This document shows, piece by piece, positions 46,820 through 55,867 of a DNA stretch of 64,000 nt. Made by a program: the position numbers and the translations under genes. The notes under the pieces were generated by a model, which was given only the letters and a program-made list of their open reading frames with translations, made no database searches and was not told the DNA's origin. This stretch comes from Desulfonatronum sp. SC1 (GTDB lineage Bacteria > Desulfobacterota > Desulfovibrionia > Desulfovibrionales > Desulfonatronaceae). The DNA lies in the NCBI RefSeq assembly GCF_003046795.1, contig NZ_PZKN01000008.1:1-64000 (forward strand). Reading direction: 5' to 3'. Positions within the stretch are counted from its first letter, which is position 1, and every line of letters starts with the position of its first letter.

Positions 46820-48517
46820 TCAAACCATGACCGTACTCATGGCTTCCTCGGCGGTGGTCAGGCCCAGGCGGACCTTGTCCGCGGCACCTTGGCGCAGGGT
46901 GCGCAGTTTGCCTGCCTGGACCAGGTTCTTGGTGATCTGACGGGGAGATTCGCGTCTGAGGATCATGTCCTGGACATCATCGTCCACCAGCAAAACTTCG
47001 TAAATACCCACTCGTCCGGAATAGCCCTGCTGTCCGCACCGTGCGCAACCCGCGCCGCGGTAGAACGGACCAGGGTCCTGGTCAAGGCCCAAAGCTTTGA
47101 GCATGGGTTTAGGCGGGGCGTATTCCTCTTTGCATTTAGAACAAATCTTGCGCACTAGGCGTTGGGCCACGGCTACCAGCAGGGTTGAGGCCACCAGAAA
47201 CGGTTGAACATCCATTTCCATGAGTCGGGTCACGGCCCCCGCGGCATCGTTGGTGTGCAGCGTGCTCAGCAGGCGGTGGCCGGTAAGCGCGGCCTGGACC
47301 GCGATGTTTGCGGTTTCGGCGTCGCGGATTTCGCCGACCATGACCACGTCGGGATCCTGACGGAGGATGGAGCGCAGACCTGAGGCAAAAGTCATCCCGG
47401 CCTTGCGGTTGAGCTGGGCCTGCCGGATTTTTTCCACCCGGAACTCCACGGGGTCTTCCAGGGTGATGATGTTGATGTCCGGCTGGTTGATCTTCTTCAG
47501 CAGGGCGTAGAGGGTGGTACTTTTTCCGCTGCCCGTGGGGCCGGTGGCCAGGAGCATGCCGTAGGGCTTGATCACCGCGGCTTCGATCTTGGCCTTGTCT
47601 TCCTCGGAAAAACCGAGGTCTTCCAGGGTCATCACCTCGCCGCTGCGATGCAGGAGGCGCAGGACCATGTTTTCACCGTGGATGGTGGGCAGGCTGGAAA
47701 CCCGGACATGGATTTCCTGGTTGTCCATGTTGAAGGAAAAGCGGCCGTCCTGGGGAATCCGGGTCACGGAGATGTCCATCCCGGCCAGAATTTTCAGGCG
47801 TGAGGCCATGGCCGCGAAAAAAGCCCGGGGCGGGGCGGGCACTTCACGCAGTTTGCCGTCAACCCTATAGCGTAGGTGAACCGTAGATTTTTCGGGGCTG
47901 ATGTGGATATCGCTGGCTCCGGAGCGGGCGGCCTGGCTCAGGATGGTGTTCACCAGTCGAATCACCGGGGCCTCTCCTGCCATGTCCTCCAGAGACGAGA
48001 GGGAAACCGACTCGTTTTCCTCTTCCTGGCTCCCGTACATCTCGTCGTCTTCCATCTTGCTGATGGAGTCGTCCACTTGAGAGCCGACGCCGTAGATGGA
48101 ATAGATGAGTTCGGTCAGTTCCCGGTCGCTGCAGATGACCGGTTCCACCTCTAGGTTGGTCATGATCTCCAGGTCGTCCAAGGTGGTGATATCCAGGGGG
48201 TCGACCATGGCCACGGTGAGCAGGTTTCCGCGACGCCGCAGCGGAGCAACCTTGTTCATCCTGGCGAAATCCGTCGTGATCAGGGAGGCAAGTTGAACCT
48301 CGAAGGGATATTTGTTCGGATGATACTGCTCAATGTTCAACTGCTGGCTGATGACCTCGGTGATTTGCGATTCCCGGATGACTCCCTCGCGCACCAGATA
48401 TTCGCCCAGCTTGACGTTGGCTTTTTTATGTTCGAGCAAAGCCTTTTTGAGGTTTTCCGTGGATAACAAGCCGGCTTCCACGAGCATGTCGCCAAGGCGT
48501 TTTACTTGTCTGGCCAT
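46820..48517 (-). CDS. mshE: MshE/GspE-type assembly ATPase with MshEN c-di-GMP domain
   Basis: 565 aa. The N-terminus is a tandem 24-residue MshEN motif (residues 7-30, RLGDMLVEAGLL..., spacer 31-35, second at 36-59). The ATPase core has GPTGSGKSTT (Walker A), DPDVVMVGEIRD (Walker B), the His box and a tetracysteine zinc site (CSKCKEE, CARCGQQG). It powers pilus or pseudopilus assembly; the MshEN domain binds c-di-GMP in MshE of Vibrio. The motif-ending Gln of the first repeat is His here. Confidence 0.93.
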   Translation of the reverse strand: MARQVKRLGDMLVEAGLLSTENLKKALLEHKKANVKLGEYLVREGVIRESQITEVISQQLNIEQYHPNKYPFEVQLASLITTDFARMNKVAPLRRRGNLLTVAMVDPLDITTLDDLEIMTNLEVEPVICSDRELTELIYSIYGVGSQVDDSISKMEDDEMYGSQEEENESVSLSSLEDMAGEAPVIRLVNTILSQAARSGASDIHISPEKSTVHLRYRVDGKLREVPAPPRAFFAAMASRLKILAGMDISVTRIPQDGRFSFNMDNQEIHVRVSSLPTIHGENMVLRLLHRSGEVMTLEDLGFSEEDKAKIEAAVIKPYGMLLATGPTGSGKSTTLYALLKKINQPDINIITLEDPVEFRVEKIRQAQLNRKAGMTFASGLRSILRQDPDVVMVGEIRDAETANIAVQAALTGHRLLSTLHTNDAAGAVTRLMEMDVQPFLVASTLLVAVAQRLVRKICSKCKEEYAPPKPMLKALGLDQDPGPFYRGAGCARCGQQGYSGRVGIYEVLLVDDDVQDMILRRESPRQITKNLVQAGKLRTLRQGAADKVRLGLTTAEEAMSTVMV

Positions 48518-48528
48518 GTATTCCGTCC

Positions 48529-50190
48529 TTACTCGGTCGTCATGGGCGCGGGCCGCGGGGAGGTGCTTTGGAGCAGGGAGAGGGGACGCTCCGGGAGGAT
48601 GGTCGCGGTGATGAAGATCAGCACCTCCTCCATCCGTTGGCCCTGTAAATCCCTTCGGAACAACCCGCCCAGTCCAGGAATGTCCATCAACCCGGGTACG
48701 CCTTCCAGGCGGGATCTGGCATCTTCCTTGGTCAGGCCGGAGATGACCACGGTTTCTCCGCTGGCCGCCACCAGGGATGTCGCGGTCTCTTTTTTAATGA
48801 TATAGGGATTTTCCATGACCCTTCGTGTGTCGTCCACCTCGTCCTTTTTCACGAGGATTCCCAGCCTGAGCTGATCCTTGTCAATGACGTTGGGCGTTAT
48901 TTCCAGGCGGAGCACCGCGTCCTCGAACTGGACCGTCAGGTCTCCGTCCTTGTCCCTGGTCACGAAGGGCACCTTTTCTCCGTTCTCGGTGTAGGCCATC
49001 AGGTTGTCCAGGGTGGTGATGGACGGAGAGGAGAGGATGTTCAGCTTGCGATCCTGTTGCAGAGCCGTGAGCTGGGCCTCCAGATAATTTGCCCCGCCCA
49101 TGACGAAGCCCAGGGCCAAGCCTGATGCGGTTTCCGCCAAATTGGCCGGAAAATTCCCGGCCATCCCTCCGCTGCCCTGGCCGATGTCGAACGTGGGGGC
49201 CGGGCCCTCGCCGGGAAAGCCACCGGCCGGCCGGCCAACGCCAGGCGCCACCATCCAGGGCTGGCCAGCGTTGAGTCCGGCACGCCGCCCACCCCATTGG
49301 ATGCCGAGATCCCTGGCCGTGTCCTTGGTGGTTTCCACGATGTGCGCCTTGATATGCACCTGTGGGCGGGGTTGGTCCAGATGCTCAAGCAGTCTGACGA
49401 CTTTGTTCGTATCTTTGTGCGTCGCATGGACGACCAGAGAATTTGTGTCCGGGTCAAAATTGATGGAGCCGCGGGGGGTGCCGTCTTCTTCCTTGGACAA
49501 AAAAGGCAGAAGTCGATCCCGGATGCCAACGCCAGCCTCGGCCGCCGACCCTCCGGCGGATTTTCCCTGACTCACGTTGCCTGTGATATACCGCAACCTG
49601 ATGATGCTCGTGACCAGCGGGTCCCGTCGGCCCTTTTCCGCGGTCATGGCCTGGTGCTTACGGAGTTTTTCCATCAGTTCGATGTCGTTGTCGATGTCGG
49701 ACCTGGAATAGACCTGGAGGACGTCGCCTTCCCAGAAATACGTCAATCCGTGACTGCGCAGCAGGCCTCGAAAGGCATTGTCCCAGGAAACGTTTTCGAA
49801 TTTGAAACTGACCCCTTCCAGCTCGTGGACTCCTGGGGAAAGAACCATGTTGACGTTCGCCGAGCGCCCCAGCAACATGAGCATTTGCGCGACACTGGTG
49901 TTTTGCACCTGGAAGGTTCCAATGATGTTCGTGGGCAGAGGTCGTTCAGGTATGATTTCCTGTTCCTCGAGAATGGTGATCGGCTCCTCGTACACCTCTC
50001 GAATCACCTCCGGAGGTATCCTGGCCGGCGTATAGGCCAGGTACTCTTCTTCCTTTTCGAGCCATTTCTGGATGCGGTCGTCAAGGTGCTGGCCTTTGGG
50101 CGCGCAACCGTGCAGCAATAGGATACCGGCCAGAAAAAAATTCGCGGATACGAAGAGTATGCCCCGTGGAATCGTCGTGTGGGTGTTCAT
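48529..50190 (-). CDS. mshL: MshL-type secretin (outer-membrane lipoprotein)
   Basis: 553 aa. Lipoprotein signal with lipobox LLHGC near residues 25-29. An N-terminal secretin/TonB-short domain (residues ~90-180, LGRSANVNMVLSPGVHELEGVSFKFENVSWDNAF), an N1-like domain, and a C-terminal secretin pore (EAQLTALQQDRKLNILSSPSITTLDN, GETVVISGLTKEDA, PGLMDIPGLGGLFR). It forms the outer-membrane channel for the pilus. It overlaps the upstream PilP-like gene by 4 nt. Confidence 0.92.
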   Translation of the reverse strand: MNTHTTIPRGILFVSANFFLAGILLLHGCAPKGQHLDDRIQKWLEKEEEYLAYTPARIPPEVIREVYEEPITILEEQEIIPERPLPTNIIGTFQVQNTSVAQMLMLLGRSANVNMVLSPGVHELEGVSFKFENVSWDNAFRGLLRSHGLTYFWEGDVLQVYSRSDIDNDIELMEKLRKHQAMTAEKGRRDPLVTSIIRLRYITGNVSQGKSAGGSAAEAGVGIRDRLLPFLSKEEDGTPRGSINFDPDTNSLVVHATHKDTNKVVRLLEHLDQPRPQVHIKAHIVETTKDTARDLGIQWGGRRAGLNAGQPWMVAPGVGRPAGGFPGEGPAPTFDIGQGSGGMAGNFPANLAETASGLALGFVMGGANYLEAQLTALQQDRKLNILSSPSITTLDNLMAYTENGEKVPFVTRDKDGDLTVQFEDAVLRLEITPNVIDKDQLRLGILVKKDEVDDTRRVMENPYIIKKETATSLVAASGETVVISGLTKEDARSRLEGVPGLMDIPGLGGLFRRDLQGQRMEEVLIFITATILPERPLSLLQSTSPRPAPMTTE

Positions 50191-50693
50191 AGAAAACCAT
50201 CCTCTAGGGGGTATGCCTGTCGCCAGTTCACTTCGCCCGAAGGCAATCGAAAAGCAATGACGACGGTTTTTGGGTATATCTCCAATACTTCAAAGCCTTG
50301 TTCCCGCATGCGTTCTCCGACCGTGTAGGTTCTCCCGTTGATCATGGCCAGCCGGTGCGTGTCCGTTTCGAGGTAGCCCTGGTATACGAATTCCGGCAAG
50401 GGATCGGGCACGCCGACCATGGCGGCCTTGTCCTTTGCGGATACGGGAGGGGGGCGGAAAAAAGGATTCTTGATCCAGGGGCGCAGGGCCGTTTGGATGA
50501 CGGTTTCCTGTCCGGAAGTCAGTCGCCCTGTACGGGCCACCGTGGTGGTCGCGTCAATTTGCTCGGTTATCGCCGCCCTGTCCAGTTCCTCGACATCGGT
50601 ATCCAGGATGCCTGCCGGTGCGAGCAGCGTGTAGGCCCCGTAGACGACCGCCAGGATCATGGCCAGAACCATGATTTTTTCGCGATTGGCCAT
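50187..50693 (-). CDS. PilP/MshK-like pilus alignment protein
   Basis: 168 aa. N-terminal membrane helix (residues ~6-25), a linker, and a C-terminal beta domain (EFVYQGYLETDTHRLAMINGRTYTVGERM.. VLEIYPKTVVIAF) like PilP or the GspC homology region. It would link the inner-membrane PilNO complex to the secretin. Starts at the stop of the PilO-like gene (TGATG). Confidence 0.72.
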   Translation of the reverse strand: MANREKIMVLAMILAVVYGAYTLLAPAGILDTDVEELDRAAITEQIDATTTVARTGRLTSGQETVIQTALRPWIKNPFFRPPPVSAKDKAAMVGVPDPLPEFVYQGYLETDTHRLAMINGRTYTVGERMREQGFEVLEIYPKTVVIAFRLPSGEVNWRQAYPLEDGFL

Positions 50694-51259
50694 CAGGTCG
50701 CCTCCTTCTCGGCTTCCAGCCGCACGTTTACCCGGATTCGGAATTCCTCCCGGTCTCCGCCGCCGATGACTTCCAGGCTTTCAAGGTTCAGCATCCAGGG
50801 CTGGGCGATCAAGCTCATCAGCAGATCCCGCAACCGCTGAAAATCGCCGGACAGCCTCATGTCCACGGACAGGCCGTCCTGGATGGACAGGGAAGATGGC
50901 CTGGGTGTGATGGACATCTTGTTCAGGCCGGATGCGTCCACCAATTCTTCCAGGGTTGGGACCGCCATTTCCGGAGTGTTCGGCGCGGGCAGGGTCCAGT
51001 GGTCCTCGTCCACATATTGATTGGCGACTCCGCGGAATTGAGAGGTCAGCAGGGCATGGGCCGGAGCCAGCATTTCCTGGCGTTCCACGGCGTTTCGACG
51101 TTCCTGGATTTCGCGTTCCAGCGAGGCGTTTTTTGAAAAGGCCGGAAAAAGGATGAGCAAGATAAAGGCGATGATCGCCCCCAGGCTGAGAAGTACTGGA
51201 AAGAGACACGCGGAGGTGAAGCGGAATGTGCCGGTGATGCGTTTGATCAGTTGTGACAT
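50693..51259 (-). CDS. PilO/MshJ-like inner-membrane pilus protein
   Basis: 188 aa. One membrane helix (~residues 20-42), a coiled coil (residues ~45-70, LEREIQERRNAVERQEML), and a C-terminal ferredoxin-like fold (GLSVDMRLSGDFQRLRDLLMSLIAQPWMLNLESLEV) typical of PilO. It is encoded right after the PilM-PilN fusion, as expected. GAGATATC precedes the ATG at 51259. Confidence 0.8.
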   Translation of the reverse strand: MSQLIKRITGTFRFTSACLFPVLLSLGAIIAFILLILFPAFSKNASLEREIQERRNAVERQEMLAPAHALLTSQFRGVANQYVDEDHWTLPAPNTPEMAVPTLEELVDASGLNKMSITPRPSSLSIQDGLSVDMRLSGDFQRLRDLLMSLIAQPWMLNLESLEVIGGGDREEFRIRVNVRLEAEKEAT

Positions 51260-51269
51260 GGAGATATCC

Positions 51270-53279
51270 TTAAACAGACGAATCCAGAAGCAGCACGACG
51301 CGTAGAACTTCACCGAGCCCGGGCCTTTGCTCGCGTTCCTGACTTTGCACTACGGGCATGGCGAACAAGCCGGCGCGGCGCAGGACGAACATGTATCCGG
51401 TCAGGGCGCTGTCCAGGTTGCCTGACGGATCCGTGACCAGGGCCTCCAGAATGATCTCAGCTTTTTTAGTGTCGTCGTCGCCGGTCCGGATTGCCGGGGA
51501 CAGGCGCAGGTTGAGCAGGTGGATGGTGTCCGGTGTGACGCGAGAGATCTCTCCCAGCATGGCCACGGGGTGCATGCTGGCGCTCAAGGCCCCGAGCCTG
51601 GCATGCTCTTTTCCGATCCGCGTGGCCAGATCCATGAGCATGGCCTCGTCCACCTGGGGCTGGAACGCGGCCAGACGGGTGTCCAGTTGAGCAAGAGTAT
51701 TTGATCTTTCATTGATGGAGGAGTGTTCCATGCCGTAGAATAGGCTCATGACCAACAAAGCGAGAATCGTCAGGCCGTAGATGCCCAGGTTGACGCGTTG
51801 TACGGATCGGGCTTCCTCGATCTGGTGAAATGTTTTCTGCAGATTCAGACAGTTGCTGGATGTGCAGAGGGCCAGGGCCAGGGAAAGATTCTGGCGGACG
51901 CGATCCATTTGCGTGGGCGGACTGGTCGGTCCCCACTTGGTGTGTTGATCCGGGTCGAGGGGATCGAGGGCAATGGCGGGCATGCCCAGAATGCCCCAGA
52001 ATACTTCGCGGACGCGGACGTTCACGGAAAGATCCCCGGAGATCATCAGCAATTCCACGCGTTCCTGGTTCTGTTCACGCGTGTTGTAGGAAATGGTGCG
52101 CTCCACCTGTTTGGCCAGACGCTCACAGACTGGCGTGATCAGGTTGAAGATCTGGTCGTCCGAAAGGGATTCCCAGGGAATGGACGCGACATCCGAGCCG
52201 CTGGCCAGGGCTCGAATCAACATGTCCATGGCCTGGTCCATGCTGATGGTCTCGCCGGACTGTTCGGTCGTGGGGAGATCATCCCTCCTTTCCAGGGGCT
52301 GGACGTGAGCCAGCTTGGGTAATGAAGAGCCGTCGTCCTTTTCGTCGTCACCGGGCAGGGTCGCGGCGATTGCTTCAATTTCCGCGATCTCGGCGGCCTC
52401 GTCTTGAACTAGAAGACCCTGCTCGAAAAAATCCACCTCGGAATCCTCCCCGTGCTCGGAGGCGGCGAGCTGCCAATCTTCCAGGCGATTGCTGCACTGC
52501 CGGACCAGGGTTTCGGCCATGCTGGTCATACCGGTCTTGACCATTCGGCTCATGAGCAGGTTGCCCTCTGAAAAGATATCGATGCGCGACCAATCGCGTT
52601 CCACGTGCAACGTGGCGAAATGGGGCGAATCAACGGGAAGGAGCGGTTTACGAAACATGGTCTGCAGGGCCAGGGACGCGGTGGTCAAGCCGGCCAGAGG
52701 CAGCCCGGCCTCGATGAAGTAGGAGCGGGTCCGGTCAAGCTCGTCCCTGGGAACCAGGCAACAGATCACGCTGTACATCGAGGCCCCCTGCTGTGTGACC
52801 TGGCCCTGAACCTTGAAGTCCAGCAGGAATTCGTCGTCGTCAAAGGGGTTGTCCCGTTTTACGCGCCAGTAAACCAGGTCGTACAGCTCCCAGGGCGGGG
52901 CCTTGGGAACAAGAAGGCGCTGCAATTGAGCCCGAAACGAGAAGACATGGCTCCAAATCTGGAGATCGCCAATCCGCCCGCACAGAGATTTAACCTGGTC
53001 GCGCAGAAAAGCCGGGAAATCGGCGCTGCCGGGTTTGGCCTTTTCAGGATAGGGAATATCCCGAAAGCCAAGGATTTTTGGGGCGGACTCGCTGTCCGTG
53101 ACCAGCATCAAGCGCAGCCCCCCCGGAGCGATGTCCACTCCGAGTCGTCGGCGTTTGGCTGACCAAGGGCCGGGAATCCTGAAGCCCGAAACCTTCCTTG
53201 TGGAGGAATGCGCGGCAGAGGATTTTTCTTTGCCTTTGGAGCGGATGATATGTAGCAGTTTTTCAGTGGCTTGGCTCAT
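51270..53279 (-). CDS. PilM-PilN fusion protein of the pilus inner-membrane complex
   Basis: 669 aa. The first ~480 residues are a PilM/MshI-like actin-fold protein (RLGVDIAPGGLRLML at ~45, DLVYWRVKRDNPFDDDEF, PHFATLHVERDWSRIDIF). A membrane helix at ~496-517 and a PilN-like periplasmic region (~518-669, coiled coil then a PilN-type fold: EISRVTPDTIHLLNLRLSP) follow in the same chain. PilM and PilN are usually separate, with PilM binding the PilN tail. Here the two are joined, with an acidic insert (~300-345). The gap upstream of the start is 196 nt. Confidence 0.8.
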   Translation of the reverse strand: MSQATEKLLHIIRSKGKEKSSAAHSSTRKVSGFRIPGPWSAKRRRLGVDIAPGGLRLMLVTDSESAPKILGFRDIPYPEKAKPGSADFPAFLRDQVKSLCGRIGDLQIWSHVFSFRAQLQRLLVPKAPPWELYDLVYWRVKRDNPFDDDEFLLDFKVQGQVTQQGASMYSVICCLVPRDELDRTRSYFIEAGLPLAGLTTASLALQTMFRKPLLPVDSPHFATLHVERDWSRIDIFSEGNLLMSRMVKTGMTSMAETLVRQCSNRLEDWQLAASEHGEDSEVDFFEQGLLVQDEAAEIAEIEAIAATLPGDDEKDDGSSLPKLAHVQPLERRDDLPTTEQSGETISMDQAMDMLIRALASGSDVASIPWESLSDDQIFNLITPVCERLAKQVERTISYNTREQNQERVELLMISGDLSVNVRVREVFWGILGMPAIALDPLDPDQHTKWGPTSPPTQMDRVRQNLSLALALCTSSNCLNLQKTFHQIEEARSVQRVNLGIYGLTILALLVMSLFYGMEHSSINERSNTLAQLDTRLAAFQPQVDEAMLMDLATRIGKEHARLGALSASMHPVAMLGEISRVTPDTIHLLNLRLSPAIRTGDDDTKKAEIILEALVTDPSGNLDSALTGYMFVLRRAGLFAMPVVQSQEREQRPGLGEVLRVVLLLDSSV

Positions 53280-53475
53280 GGTAGATGATCATGCCTGTAT
53301 TGTGGTTTTAAGGGGAAAGCCCTTTTCTTCTCCAGTGTTTGATCGGCCATTGAAAGAATATCTTTAGGTCGAATATTGCATGGTCCTTTTCTTAACGCCA
53401 TCGGTTCGTGATACGAAATGGGCAAGATTGTTCTGGTCAACGATGTTTCGGAAATGTAGTGCAAAACACGATCCA

Positions 53476-54897
53476 CTATTGCCAGACAAACCGATATAGT
53501 ACTCCAGAAACTTCCACGACGGCCAAGTCTAAGCCTTCGTTTTCACGAACGATTTTCGCTTTTCGGATGGCCTTTGTCGATGTGTCGAAATGGTCAAGAT
53601 AGACGATGTCCCAGGGTTGTCCCTTGTAGGCAACGTGAACCATACCGGCGGAAACATGACGCCGACGAACCGTGTCCAGGGTACGCGCGGCGTACTCCCT
53701 ATCCTGAAACCCGCCGACCTGGATATAGAAGCGCGACCCGGGAAACTGGCGGCCCATTTCTGAGGAATTTTTTTCTCCGCTATTTGCGGCATGGCTTGGC
53801 GGTATGCTCGCGGGTTGAGTGGCCTGGTCGTTTGGAGAGCCGGATTTAATTTGATCGTGGTTCGTGTTGCCTGAAACAGGGGCGGTCTCGGTGGGAACGG
53901 GAAACTCTTGTGGAGGCGCATGGTTGATGGGTTCCCTGAATTCAGAGGACGGCCTGGGCTTTCCGACTTCCGATGTGTCGGGGTTGGATATGGGCGCAAT
54001 GTACAGTTTTCCAGGGATAAGGAGCAGGGTGAGAATCAGTGAGGCCGAGGCAAGGAAAACCAAGCCAGGGTGCAGATCCTCGTCCCAGCCCAGGGGCCGG
54101 GCACAGGCCAGCACGACGCTGCGGCTCACCTTGGATTGGTTGTTGACGATCAGGGTCATCAGGGCCTTGTGCCCCAGGTGCATGATCTTCCGCGGATGCC
54201 CTTGTGACGCCCGGTGCATGGCCCAGTATGCCGGCCAGGTGAAAAGGGATCTGGAAATGCCGGCGAGGCTGAGTCGATGCCGGATCAATGCCCTGGTATC
54301 CCAGAAGCTCAAGGGAGTCAGACGGCAAAATTCGTTGATTCGGTCCCTGAAGTTGGGAACCTCGGCCAGAACGAGGTCGAATTCCTCCTGGGCGAAAATG
54401 ATCACCTGCAGGAGCTTGGCGTCGTTGGTTTCGTAATTCAGCAGTTCCCTGATCACTTCCAGACAGGAGGGCACGAGCTTTTGCCCTTCATCGATTATCA
54501 GGACCAAAGCTCTTTCGTTTTCCAGGGCTTCCTGGAAAAGGTGGTCTTGGAGCGCTTCCATCATTTCTCGATGGGTGGCGCTCGGCGAAGGAGAGGTGCG
54601 CAAAAAACGGGTGTACAGGGTGACAAGCAGCTCTCTGGCAGTGGAAAACGTAGGGTCGAGAACAAGGTGGGGAGCAACGGTTTCATCCCTGGCCATGCGT
54701 TGGATCAGAGTGCGACACAACGTACTTTTGCCCGAGCCGATCTGACCCAGGCAGACGTTCAGGCCGCGGCGGAGCCGGATGGCGATTTCCAGCCGGTGCA
54801 GGCACTTGGAGTGGTTGCGGGATTTGAAGAAAAAGGCCGGGTCCGGAGAATTGGAGAACGGTTCTCTGGTCAGCCCCAGCAGTTCATAGTATTTCAC
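53476..54897 (-). CDS. ExeA/MshM-like AAA ATPase with membrane helix and SPOR-like C-terminus
   Basis: 473 aa. AAA domain with Walker A GQIGSGKST (51-58) and Walker B VLIIDEGQ, close to ExeA/MshM ATPases that help secretins assemble through peptidoglycan. A membrane helix is at ~285-305, then a Pro/Ser-rich linker and a SPOR-like domain (~390-465: RFYIQVGGFQDREYAARTLDTVRRRH..) that would bind denuded glycan strands. First gene of the left pilus arm, at the divergent region. Confidence 0.85.
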   Translation of the reverse strand: MKYYELLGLTREPFSNSPDPAFFFKSRNHSKCLHRLEIAIRLRRGLNVCLGQIGSGKSTLCRTLIQRMARDETVAPHLVLDPTFSTARELLVTLYTRFLRTSPSPSATHREMMEALQDHLFQEALENERALVLIIDEGQKLVPSCLEVIRELLNYETNDAKLLQVIIFAQEEFDLVLAEVPNFRDRINEFCRLTPLSFWDTRALIRHRLSLAGISRSLFTWPAYWAMHRASQGHPRKIMHLGHKALMTLIVNNQSKVSRSVVLACARPLGWDEDLHPGLVFLASASLILTLLLIPGKLYIAPISNPDTSEVGKPRPSSEFREPINHAPPQEFPVPTETAPVSGNTNHDQIKSGSPNDQATQPASIPPSHAANSGEKNSSEMGRQFPGSRFYIQVGGFQDREYAARTLDTVRRRHVSAGMVHVAYKGQPWDIVYLDHFDTSTKAIRKAKIVRENEGLDLAVVEVSGVLYRFVWQ

Positions 54898-55204
54898 GCA
54901 ATCTTCCCTGGATGTGAGAGGTTGCTCCTTGTCGGTCAGTATGTCGAAAGGTGATCATGTAATAAAGCATTATGGCCGAACTACTCATGGTGAAAAAATC
55001 TCCTTTATCCAAGCCTTGCTTCTTAGGCAAGAAATATGCGAAGTATTTTTGGATAATGCATGCTGTGGTGAAGGTTAGCGATCGTATTTGATTTATATGC
55101 AATTTTGATGCAAATTTTTTTATCGCATTTTATGCACCAACGGCCACTCAGAGCAGGCCCGCAGGGCGGGGGGGCTTGGCCCTGTTAGACGAGGTGAGCC
55201 GTTT
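54898..55204. other. AT-rich divergent regulatory region of the pilus cluster
   Basis: 307 bases between the left arm (ExeA-like) and right arm (ECF sigma). AT-rich, with the right part holding a strong GAGGTGAG at 55191-55198. It should contain promoters for both arms, and possibly sigma-54 or ECF-type sites, but I could not identify any of them with confidence. Confidence 0.5.
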
Positions 55205-55825
55205 GTGAATCATTCAGCCGGATGCGACTATTCCTTTCGTTCGGCGCGATCAGCCGATTTGTCCGGCGGGGCATGGAGCATGGACGACGAACAGACGCGT
55301 GAGTGCGTCCGGGGAGCTTTGAGGGGCGACAGGCAAGCCTTTGGGGACCTGGTCGGGGCCTGTCAAACGCCGGTTTACAACCTGGCTTTACGGATGACCG
55401 GATCGCCTGAGGATGCCGCGGATCTGACCCAGGAGGCCTTTGTCCGGGCTTGGTTGAACCTGGAAAAATATGATCTCCGGCATTCGTTCCGCACTTGGCT
55501 GTACACCCTGGCCCTGAACGTGATCCGCAATCACCTCAAGAAAGCCGGTCGGGCCGGGGTCATTATGCCCCTCGATCCGGAGCGGCATCCCGCGGATGAA
55601 ACGCCGGGGGCCGACCCGGTCCGGGCTCTGGCCGCGAAACAGGCCGGTCTGGATGTCCTGGCCAGGCTGCGCCATTTGCCCCTGGAGCAAAGCGAAGCCC
55701 TGTTGCTGCGCTTCTTCCAGGACGTGTCATTTAAGGATATGGCCGAGATTTTGAATGTGAGCGAGAGCGCGGCCAAGATGCGGGTCAGGCGGGGGTTGGA
55801 GGCGTTGCGAAGGGGAGAAGGGTGA
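55205..55825 (+). CDS. ECF-type RNA polymerase sigma factor
   Basis: 206 aa. Sigma-70 region 2 (residues ~35-105: LVGACQTPVYNLALRMTGSPEDAADLTQEAFVRAW) and region 4 (~145-200: LPLEQSEALLLRFFQDVSFKDMAEILNVSESAAKMRVRRGLEAL). Lacks region 3, as ECF sigmas do. The GTG at 55205 with a perfect GAGGTGAG is preferred; an ATG at 55280 would remove 25 residues and lacks spacing. Followed by a membrane protein that is probably its anti-sigma factor. Confidence 0.92.
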   Translation: MNHSAGCDYSFRSARSADLSGGAWSMDDEQTRECVRGALRGDRQAFGDLVGACQTPVYNLALRMTGSPEDAADLTQEAFVRAWLNLEKYDLRHSFRTWLYTLALNVIRNHLKKAGRAGVIMPLDPERHPADETPGADPVRALAAKQAGLDVLARLRHLPLEQSEALLLRFFQDVSFKDMAEILNVSESAAKMRVRRGLEALRRGEG

Positions 55826-55867
55826 TCGTCCTTGTGACTTTTTCATTTCTCGTGTTGTATACTGAGT

